A program made the translations under genes and the position numbers. A model generated the notes under the pieces. The model saw only the letters and a program-made list of their open reading frames with translations, made no database searches and had not been told where the DNA came from. Below, in pieces: positions 55,977 to 61,901 of a stretch of 61,901 nt of DNA. Positions within the stretch are counted from its first letter, which is position 1. Each line of letters starts with the position of its first letter. The DNA is from an uncultured Alistipes sp. (GTDB lineage: Bacteria; Bacteroidota; Bacteroidia; Bacteroidales; Rikenellaceae), in assembly GCA_944320665.1 (NCBI GenBank), contig CALUII010000004.1:1-61901 (forward strand). The letters run 5' to 3'.

Positions 55977-57027
55977 TCCCGAATTTGCCGTAGGGTTGAA
56001 TCTCCCCATGGTGGAGGAGGCAACCATCGTAGAGGAACGTTCCGCCACTCCGATTGTATCGTTGAACGCACCGCCTAACCGTCACTTTATCGAGGCCAAC
56101 ACCAAGCCTGTCGATATGGCCCATCTGAAGAACGATTGTGTTGTTCCCGTATTCAGCAAGGACAACGAGGTGACCATCTCTCATCAGAGCTTTATCGAGA
56201 CCGTTTGGAATTCTGCCTATCGGCTGTTTCCTCAGGAGGCCATCGATATGCCCGACATTGTCGTTTCGCATATCATCAAGGGACGGATTCCCGAGGCTAT
56301 CCACAAACCCGTGAATCAGCTTCTGGAGACGGACAAGACCATCTATTACGAACGTATGGCCTTCTGTTTCGAGATACCCACGATTTACGAGGAGGTAGCG
56401 GGCAATCGGCTGAATCTTTCGATTGGAGGGGTAAGGGCCTATAACCACGAGAATCTCTATTCGAAAAAGACGGTCGAGAAGTTCAAGGTCTTCATCGGCT
56501 TCAAGAACCTTGTCTGCTGCAACCTGTGTGTCTCGACCGACGGATTCAAGCGGGAATTGCGGGTGATGAGTGTGCAGGATCTGTTTGAGGCTTCGTTGCA
56601 GTTGTTCCAGCAGTACGATGCCGAACGGCATATTCGGCAGATGGCCGCCTTGCAACGGCAATCACTCAGTGAACACCAGTTTGCCCAATTGATCGGCAAG
56701 GCACGATTGTATCAATACCTGCCCACTACCGAGAAACGGTTGCTTCCAGCCATGGAGTTTACCGACTGCCACATCAATGCCGTGGCAAAGGCTTACTACA
56801 CGGACGAGAATTTTTCCCGAGGACCGAATACAGTTGGTTTGTGGAGTAACGCTTTACAGAGAAGGCTACCCTTGCTGTCTTATGACGGCAGGGGTATTTT
56901 CTCATATTCGGGAACAAAGCGTACTCTTGCATATTCAGATAACTATATTTCTAGTAATCTGCTCTTTGCAATTTACGATGAGATCCGCAAGTGTAAACAG
57001 GCAATTTCTGCAGACATAAAGTCGTAA
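55954..57027 (+). CDS. DUF3871 family protein with an atypical C-terminus
   Basis: A 357-residue protein. Residues about 40-285 are well-conserved DUF3871: NRHFIEANT, LKNDCVVPVFSKDNEVTISH, SHIIKGRIPEAIHKPVNQLL, ERMAFCFEIP, VGGVRAYNHENLYSKK-like GGVRAYNHENLYSKK, FIGFKNLVCCNLCVSTDG. The family occurs in Bacteroidetes mobile elements; its role is unknown. After AYYTDENFSR (about residue 287) the expected ending (fold with NKSSYIDxFLDR) is replaced by about 70 unrelated residues, starting near base 56818. It overlaps the remnant upstream by 23 bp, as the intact ATPase gene probably did. Probably non-functional or altered. Confidence 0.75.
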   Translation: MLPAFQPNPEFAVGLNLPMVEEATIVEERSATPIVSLNAPPNRHFIEANTKPVDMAHLKNDCVVPVFSKDNEVTISHQSFIETVWNSAYRLFPQEAIDMPDIVVSHIIKGRIPEAIHKPVNQLLETDKTIYYERMAFCFEIPTIYEEVAGNRLNLSIGGVRAYNHENLYSKKTVEKFKVFIGFKNLVCCNLCVSTDGFKRELRVMSVQDLFEASLQLFQQYDAERHIRQMAALQRQSLSEHQFAQLIGKARLYQYLPTTEKRLLPAMEFTDCHINAVAKAYYTDENFSRGPNTVGLWSNALQRRLPLLSYDGRGIFSYSGTKRTLAYSDNYISSNLLFAIYDEIRKCKQAISADIKS

Positions 57028-57115
57028 TCTATGGCTCTGAAGTTCTGAAAAATAGATATTTAGAATTTAATAAAACATAAAGTTTAAAATTGTACGGACC
57101 TGCCCAAATTCAAAA

Positions 57116-57167
57116 AAAACAAAGTTCTATTTCCAGGCGAAATGCTATTGATAAAGAACTTTGTTTT
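57116..57167 (+). terminator. Inverted repeat, possible terminator
   Basis: 13-bp perfect stem 57116-57128 / 57155-57167 with a 26-nt loop, A-rich on the left and ending in T residues. It is about 90 bp after the DUF3871 gene. Confidence 0.5.
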
Positions 57168-57340
57168 GGCTAAATTTGTATTAACATGGCGATTAAAAGT
57201 AAAAAAAACAAGAATTGTTATGGCGGGCGGATTATTAGAAGAATGGAATGATTGTGCTATAGAAGCTTATGTTTCAGGAGCGGTCCCCTTCGTTATTAGA
57301 AGCCTCTACATCTTGTGGAGATGGTAAATATCAACATGAA

Positions 57341-57514
57341 ATGTTAAAATGGATGATGTCAGGATTCCGAATCAAAGTTAAAAGCGGCCGACCTTTGACA
57401 AAAGACGAATTAATAGCTATTGGCAGAATAATTCTCTACAACAACCAATGGCGGATGATGCTAATTTTTGCTGGTATTGCGGTACGCGGATTAATAGAGA
57501 TGTCGCGAAACTAG
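57341..57514 (+). CDS. Small uncharacterised reading frame, possible gene fragment
   Basis: 57 residues (MLKWMMSGFRIKVKSGRPL, then TKDELIAIGRIILYNNQW and a hydrophobic end). The GRPLTKDELIAIGR stretch looks like real protein, but the frame is short and a preceding piece in another phase (57142-57327) suggests a frameshift. No family recognised. Confidence 0.22.
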   Translation: MLKWMMSGFRIKVKSGRPLTKDELIAIGRIILYNNQWRMMLIFAGIAVRGLIEMSRN

Positions 57515-57639
57515 AACCTATAGCACTATGATAGATGATGTGACAGAAAAACTGTAGATATCTCTATTGAAGATAAAGATATTTTTTGGGGGGAAGGGAA
57601 TTTTACAATTGATGATGTGATAAATAAAAAAAGCAGAAT

Positions 57640-58476
57640 ATGACAAGAGAGGAGCAAGTAAAAATATGCGAGACCTGTAAACATTGCAAAAAAGATATTA
57701 CACGAGGAATCTTGTGTGGGTTGACCAATGAGTATGGGGCTTTTGACGATTTATGCGCATTGTACGAACCCAGTGATGAGCATCAAGCAGAGAAAGAAGC
57801 GAAACAGTTTGTGGCAAGTCTGGACGAATCTGCGAAATCTTCAGACAAAGGGTTGTCGATTCATGGATATATGGCTATCGTTGGCACTTACTTATTTTGC
57901 TTGATAAGTATGCTCGTTGGTGATGAGGCAAACTTATCAATCATAATTCCGTTATACTTGGCATTAGCGTTCGTGTTGTTGGCCTTAATCTGTGTGGATT
58001 ACTATTATTTCAACTACAAGCGAAAGAGAAAGGTTTTTGGCGAACTGACCCAGTCTGCTATTGAACAAGTCATTAAAATCGAAGGTTATTATCCCTACAA
58101 GCAAGATGGGGATATATGTTTCAAGTCGGAAGGATATCTCTACCGTATCGTGCATCAGGGTCCACAACTATCTCTGCTTTTGCAAGGACCATTTGATGGA
58201 GAATACAAAATCGCACTGCTGGCGGCTACAAATGTCATGAGTCATACAATAATAGGGAAAATACACGTATTGGAACCGTCAGAAGAATCGCCTCAGTTGT
58301 TCATAACCTTCAGCGTCGAAAGTTTAACTCACTATACGGATGAATTAAGAGCGAACTTTGCATCTTATTTTAATATTGTAAACGTTATGCTGGCGCGATT
58401 CTTAGAAGAATATCGTCAACTCGAGAAGGACGAATTGAAGCATAATAAAATGTATGACAAATCCTTGGTTAATTGA
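57640..58476 (+). CDS. Membrane protein with N-terminal Cys4 module and YbjN-like C-terminal domain
   Basis: 278 residues in three parts. Residues 1-42 are a four-cysteine module (C10, C13, C26, C39; extra C16) with MTREE, RGILCGLTNEY and FDDLC, probably metal binding. Residues 74-125 hold two membrane helices. Residues 135-265 (VIKIEGYYPYKQDGDICFKSEG and what follows) resemble the YbjN/type-III-chaperone-like fold seen in other Bacteroidetes proteins. The same Cys module opens the gene at 59435, position by position. Function unknown; composition is AT-rich and unlike the core genome, indicating transfer. Confidence 0.8.
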   Translation: MTREEQVKICETCKHCKKDITRGILCGLTNEYGAFDDLCALYEPSDEHQAEKEAKQFVASLDESAKSSDKGLSIHGYMAIVGTYLFCLISMLVGDEANLSIIIPLYLALAFVLLALICVDYYYFNYKRKRKVFGELTQSAIEQVIKIEGYYPYKQDGDICFKSEGYLYRIVHQGPQLSLLLQGPFDGEYKIALLAATNVMSHTIIGKIHVLEPSEESPQLFITFSVESLTHYTDELRANFASYFNIVNVMLARFLEEYRQLEKDELKHNKMYDKSLVN

Positions 58477-58667
58477 TTGTGCAAAACCATCTGCTTATTC
58501 TTTTGATATTTACATATTGCAGGCACCTCATCAGCAATAATCTTTCGCGGCAGCGATGACAGATGCTGCATCATGGAGAGCAATATCTAATAGGTGAATA
58601 GAATCTATCCATTAAGCCGCCCAATAGAGAAGGATTTATCATAAGAATAATTAAAACTCCTTTAACT

Positions 58668-59270
58668 ATGGATACAAAAACATTACTTAAACGCGTCTAC
58701 TACGCACTAACAAGTGCAGTCTTTTATATTGTCTTATTAACGTTCTTTACGCCAACTTTTGGAGGCGTATATAATCGTGTCTTCTTCTATTTGGATATAG
58801 GAATTTATGGAGTCATATTTACTTTTATAGTTGCGATCTATTGTTGGATAATGACTCGTCGCAATGGAAGAGCTTGGTGGAAATGGGTGGCATGTGCAGT
58901 TCCTGTAATATTGTTGGGCATACACTATGTGGGGATAAACATACTTACAGACGCGGCTCGTAGCAATCAAGAGTTCATAAATATATCCGCTTTGAATAAG
59001 ATATTCTTTGGGGTATTGATACTTTATATCGCCATAATTACTTTCTATTCCAAGACAAAATGCGATTTCAAGCATATTCTGCCTCACCAAACGGAAGTAG
59101 GAACATATATCTTCCTGGGACTCTATATTGCAATCCAAATTATTCTGTGGGGCCTTTTTATAATGATATTACCAGCATTCGTTGATTATTGGATTGAATG
59201 GTGGCCAACAGAAGAATGGGTACACAATGCAATCAATCAAATGAATGCCGAATTTGATCAATATTTTTAA
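58668..59270 (+). CDS. Uncharacterised multi-helix membrane protein
   Basis: 200 residues with five hydrophobic segments (about 13-32, 42-62, 73-91, 108-127, 145-170) and a charged, Trp-rich C-terminus (VDYWIEWWPTEEWVHNAINQM). No family is recognised. It is preceded by 190 bp of non-coding sequence and has no operon partner, like each gene of this array. A membrane immunity protein would fit the context but is not shown by sequence. Confidence 0.72.
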   Translation: MDTKTLLKRVYYALTSAVFYIVLLTFFTPTFGGVYNRVFFYLDIGIYGVIFTFIVAIYCWIMTRRNGRAWWKWVACAVPVILLGIHYVGINILTDAARSNQEFINISALNKIFFGVLILYIAIITFYSKTKCDFKHILPHQTEVGTYIFLGLYIAIQIILWGLFIMILPAFVDYWIEWWPTEEWVHNAINQMNAEFDQYF

Positions 59271-59434
59271 ATATTTTGAAGGTTTATTTTACCCAGTCAA
59301 TTACGGAATGAGAAAGTCTCCTCCACAGTAAACCCTGTGATATGAGGTGCTGGATATAGTCCCTCATTGATGGGCAGGAACTGATTCGGATGGAATAAGA
59401 GAGATATTACTAACCTAACACATAATTAAAAAAT

Positions 59435-60154
59435 ATGACACGAGAGGAACATTTGAAATTTTGTTCCATTTGCAAGAAGCGCCAAATGGACATACAGCGT
59501 GGTGTGGTCTGTTCTTTAACCAATGAGTATGCTGATTTCGAAGAGAAATGCATTGATTTTGAGGTTGATGAAGATGCTGCCGTCAAGGAGCTTGTCAAAC
59601 AGCAGAAACTTCAAAAAGAAGTGCGGAGAACAGGAGGAAAGTTAACAGGATCGAATTGGTTCCTGTGGATTGGTATCTTGTCCATTGTGAATATTGTATT
59701 GGGATTTGTCTCAAATATCCAGTTCGTATTCGGTTTAGGTGTGACGCAACTGATTCAAGGAATCACGCTTGCAACAGGTACGGAGATTTTAGGTGTGGTC
59801 TTGTCATTGGTAATCTCTGCATTTTATATCTGGACGTATTATTTGGCAGCCAGAAAAGAGCAGTTGTGGGCATATGCCACAGGATGGGTAATCTATTTCC
59901 TCGATGCCTTGATATTTCTCGTACTTCTTACGCAAGTGTTTGATTTCTCAATCATTTGGTCCTTATTGCTGCATGCAATATTGTTAGTTGTACTCTACTC
60001 TTCTAATCCGTTGGTTAAGTCAAACACCTGGCAAAGTATAAAAACGTTTGAGTGGACGCATGAAAGCATCGCATATGTTGTCTATGGTGGAATGGTGTTG
60101 CTTATACAAATCTGCAGCCTGATTTTTGTCGGAATGCTGTCGTTACAGAATTAG
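59435..60154 (+). CDS. Membrane protein with N-terminal Cys4 module
   Basis: 239 residues. The first 42 align without gaps to the gene at 57640: MTREE, C10, C13, D19-I20, R22-G23, C26, LTNEY, F35, C39. After a charged linker (residues 45-70) there are five membrane helices (about 72-92, 100-122, 126-146, 154-176, 206-232) unrelated to the two-helix region of the other protein. A shared sensor-like module with different membrane parts is therefore directly visible. Function unknown. Confidence 0.78.
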   Translation: MTREEHLKFCSICKKRQMDIQRGVVCSLTNEYADFEEKCIDFEVDEDAAVKELVKQQKLQKEVRRTGGKLTGSNWFLWIGILSIVNIVLGFVSNIQFVFGLGVTQLIQGITLATGTEILGVVLSLVISAFYIWTYYLAARKEQLWAYATGWVIYFLDALIFLVLLTQVFDFSIIWSLLLHAILLVVLYSSNPLVKSNTWQSIKTFEWTHESIAYVVYGGMVLLIQICSLIFVGMLSLQN

Positions 60155-60185
60155 TATCTACACCCGTGAGGACGAATATTCCGAG

Positions 60186-60245
60186 ATGAATGAAGAAGAA
60201 ATTCTGACGATTATTAAAGAACACCCCGAAAACAGATTGTGGTAA
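60186..60245 (+). CDS. Tiny reading frame before the 60247 gene, possibly a remnant
   Basis: MNEEEILTIIKEHPENRLW, 19 residues, ending one base before the next ATG. The frame is open further upstream (IYTREDEYSE), inside the end of the previous gene, so it may be the tail of a lost protein or a leader peptide that couples translation. Confidence 0.22.
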   Translation: MNEEEILTIIKEHPENRLW

Positions 60246-60246
60246 T

Positions 60247-60729
60247 ATGGAAGAAAAAGCAGCTAATACCATTTGCAGAGTTGTGATTGAACCAAGAGAG
60301 TCATTGGACGAGTTCGGCGAAAATGCCATATTCAAACCGTGGGAGTTTATCGATGTCCCTGCAGATGAATTGCAGGAGAAAGATGTTATTGCATTTTTGT
60401 GCGATGGCGATATGGGGATCCTAATCGTCGCAACCGACAAGGCGCGAATATACAAGTTCAACTGGGGAGAATGGGATTACGAGAGGGTGCGTGCTTTTTG
60501 CGGATCTCGCGCTCTGGGCACACCATTAATTTCTCCCGACCAAAAGATCATCCACGAAAAAAACTGGGAAAGTGAATATATGGGTTTTGGAAGCTTCCTT
60601 TTCATGAAAAGTGAATGGTACGGCAAGTTCAAGACTCTTGAAGAAGAGACAGGCAGCACGGAGTTTGTGCTTACATTATGGCCCGATTTACTTTTGTATC
60701 TGCTTTCCCATCAGGATGCATCTGTTTGA
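60247..60729 (+). CDS. Uncharacterised soluble protein
   Basis: 160 residues, acidic, without signal peptide or membrane helix. It has a strand-rich middle (VIAFLCDGDMGILIVATDKARIY) and aromatic segments (FNWGEWDYERV, ENWESEYMGFGSFLF in similar order). No family recognised. Single gene in the AT-rich array; its size and acidity would suit an immunity protein, which is only a contextual guess. Confidence 0.65.
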   Translation: MEEKAANTICRVVIEPRESLDEFGENAIFKPWEFIDVPADELQEKDVIAFLCDGDMGILIVATDKARIYKFNWGEWDYERVRAFCGSRALGTPLISPDQKIIHEKNWESEYMGFGSFLFMKSEWYGKFKTLEEETGSTEFVLTLWPDLLLYLLSHQDASV

Positions 60730-60754
60730 TTGAAAAACATCTGACGGTTTCTGA

Positions 60755-60774
60755 GGACAGACTTAGCACAAGGG
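60755..60774 (+). repeat. Copy 1 of a 20-bp repeat flanking the DUF3298 gene
   Basis: GGACAGACTTAGCACAAGGG followed by ATTCAAA. It differs at few positions from the copy at 61692-61711, which is also followed by TCTCAAA. No pairing arm lies next to this copy. Confidence 0.55.
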
Positions 60775-60834
60775 ATTCAAAGGACAGTATTTTGTGTATA
60801 TTTACTATGAACGTCTATGATTGCATCACACAAA

Positions 60835-61575
60835 ATGAAGAACTACATACTGATCATTGCTGTATTGGTCGCCTTCCCGATGTTGAACTGTTCTTATGCT
60901 CAAAACAGGCATACAATATCACTTGATACACTAACTGTTGAAAAATACGGGCAAACATTTAAGAACGGAGCCGTCGTAGATTTTGTTTATCAATTCGTCT
61001 ATCCGACCAATGACACCCCTGCAATCCGACGAATAAGAGAGCAGATGATCCAATCCTTTTTCAATGTCGAATCTTCCATGCCGTTAGAACAAGCGCAAAG
61101 ACATTTTGAGAAAAAGGAGATGAGCGAGAATACATATATGGGAGATTCTCCCTGTTGGAATACCACATATTCGGGAGTAAGGATCAGTAACAACAAGGTA
61201 TTATCATTTTTTATTCAGGAATATTATTATGGAGGAGGTCCTCATTCATACGAATCCAGCCAATGCCAATGTTACGATTTGCAAACAGGGAACAGAATTA
61301 CATTGCAGGATTTATTCTATGTCATCCAAACAGATGTTCCAGACGATAACGAACTGCTTGACTTGATAAATGTCCAGTTATATTCTCGATATAATTTGAG
61401 GGCACATTTTATTCCTCAAAATTTTGTGCTTTTACCGCAGGGAATCCTATTTATCTATGACCTGTACGATATAGGAAGTTATGCCGATGGGATCCAACGA
61501 GTCACATTGCCCTTGAGCAAGATTCGACATTTGCTAAAACCGATTGCGTTGACTTATTTTGAACAGAACCAGTAA
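60835..61575 (+). CDS. DUF3298-type secreted protein
   Basis: 246 residues with a signal peptide (YILIIAVLVAFPMLNCSYAQ; the Cys is near the cleavage site, so lipidation is possible). The C-terminal half has the DUF3298/RsiV-like signature: EYYYGGGPHSYESSQCQCYDL, then GNRITLQDLF, and the late PQGILFIYDLYDIGSYADG strand. Such domains occur in the periplasmic parts of anti-sigma factors and in free-standing lysozyme- or peptidoglycan-binding proteins. Start at 60835, because the six residues before it are not signal-like. It is flanked by copies of a short repeat. Confidence 0.8.
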   Translation: MKNYILIIAVLVAFPMLNCSYAQNRHTISLDTLTVEKYGQTFKNGAVVDFVYQFVYPTNDTPAIRRIREQMIQSFFNVESSMPLEQAQRHFEKKEMSENTYMGDSPCWNTTYSGVRISNNKVLSFFIQEYYYGGGPHSYESSQCQCYDLQTGNRITLQDLFYVIQTDVPDDNELLDLINVQLYSRYNLRAHFIPQNFVLLPQGILFIYDLYDIGSYADGIQRVTLPLSKIRHLLKPIALTYFEQNQ

Positions 61576-61689
61576 ATATCCTCTTCTTGGCAAATATCGG
61601 AGTTTCCTGGTTTATAGAACAAAAGCGGACAACAAATTTTCAAAGGCAAAAGCAGGAAATTTTTCTGTGCCTATTCTCGGCATTACAGT

Positions 61690-61745
61690 AAGGACAGACT
61701 TTGCACAGGGGTCTCAAATATACCCCTATGTGAAAGTTTGTCCTT
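61690..61745 (+). repeat. Imperfect hairpin with repeat copies 2 and 3
   Basis: GGACAGACTTTGCACAGGGG (61692-61711) faces an inverted, slightly diverged copy at 61723-61743 across an 11-nt loop; outer AA/TT pairs extend it. There is no T-run, so it does not look like a simple terminator. Confidence 0.55.
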
Positions 61746-61852
61746 GCTTGAATACTATAACAACTCTATTCACTATTTTATTAACCCAACTTTGGAGAAA
61801 ACAAATGTAAGCAACCGGTGAAAAGCGTGTAGCGAATTTATTCCACGCGAGG

Positions 61853-61860
61853 TATCTTCG
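61853..61860 (+). promoter_or_regulatory. Variant -7 element before the last gene
   Basis: TATCTTCG at 61853-61860, ending 9 nt before an ATG at 61870, within an imperfect CGCGA/TCGCG palindrome. Confidence 0.4.
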
Positions 61861-61869
61861 CGCAAAAAA

Positions 61870-61901
61870 ATGCTTACACGAAAAGAAATCGCAGAGATAG
61901 T
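61870..61901 (+). CDS. Start of a gene cut by the window end
   Basis: ATG followed by ten open codons (MLTRKEIAEI) after a TATCTTCG element and an A-run. Too short to identify. Confidence 0.35.
   Translation, partial: MLTRKEIAEI

Larger units (their letters stand above)
57028..57639 (+). other. AT-rich spacer of 612 bp without a clear gene
   Basis: It holds an inverted repeat (57116-57167) and short open frames in two phases (57142-57327 and 57269-57514) that could be pieces of one frameshifted gene. I recognise no complete gene. Confidence 0.5.
55054..61901. mobile_element. Decayed integrative element or cargo island next to tRNA-Arg
   Basis: From the tRNA to the window end the base composition is clearly poorer in G+C than the preceding 54 kb. 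The content is mobile or orphan: a recombinase remnant, a DUF3871 gene typical of Bacteroidetes integrative elements, and single uncharacterised genes on one strand with long spacers. The right end is not in the window; I found no second copy of the tRNA 3' end as attR. Confidence 0.6.

Noticed and set aside
61559-61810. 83-codon frame overlapping the end of the DUF3298 gene
   Set aside because: It runs through the imperfect hairpin at 61690-61745 and ends without protein-like features; probably non-coding.
54980-61901. Search for attR and for CRISPR arrays
   Set aside because: I saw no second copy of the tRNA-Arg 3' end and no evenly spaced direct repeats; the three 20-bp copies are too few and irregular for a CRISPR array.

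Overview
The window reads as a chromosomal segment of a GC-rich member of the Bacteroidales, most likely Alistipes or a close Rikenellaceae relative. The evidence is many promoters with the Bacteroidetes -7 element TAnnTTTG (several with a TTG 18-20 nt upstream), a short 286-residue primary sigma factor, GldH next to a PSP1/RicT-type protein, DUF4301, a V/A-type ATPase operon with a DUF2764 gene, and a base composition far richer in G+C than Bacteroides. The genus is an inference from composition and gene set, not from a database match.

Positions 1 to about 54,850 are a compact housekeeping chromosome. In order: the 3' part of aspS; a DUF2752/CD225 membrane pair; a small monooxygenase; rarA with a membrane protein and a phosphodiesterase in an overlapping operon; a ClpA/ClpC-type ATPase; a MATE exporter; ricT-like, gldH and trmB; an alkaline phosphatase; ung; rpoD and an HtrA protease; metK behind a leader that matches a SAM-II riboswitch; tkt; the tig-clpP-clpX proteostasis operon; a secreted serine peptidase; a glutaminyl-cyclase-like lipoprotein with metH and metF; an M20 amidohydrolase with rnr; the V/A-ATPase operon E-DUF2764-A-B-D-I-K; DUF4301; murB-tilS-holA and a class-IV aminotransferase-like gene; coaD and lpxD; two TlpA-like lipoproteins flanking ruvC. 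Convergent gene pairs are mostly separated by strong hairpins that would work as bidirectional terminators.

At about 54,900 the sequence turns AT-rich and stays so to the end. The turn coincides with a tRNA-Arg(ACG) gene followed by what looks like a decayed mobile element. One open frame starts as the N-terminal part of a tyrosine recombinase and ends as the C-terminal part of a Sak4-like ATPase, so it probably records an internal deletion. The next frame is a DUF3871 protein whose C-terminal end appears to have been replaced. Beyond lie single, same-strand orphan genes: two membrane proteins sharing a four-cysteine N-terminal module (one with a YbjN-like C-terminal domain), another membrane protein, an uncharacterised soluble protein and a DUF3298-type secreted protein flanked by copies of a short repeat. 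The arrangement resembles a cargo or immunity-gene array, but that function is inferred.

The observations most worth checking are the SAM-II-like leader of metK, the integrase/ATPase chimera with its downstream orphan array, the CxxC-to-SxxS TlpA paralogue, and promoters that sit so close to murB and coaD that their mRNAs should be leaderless.
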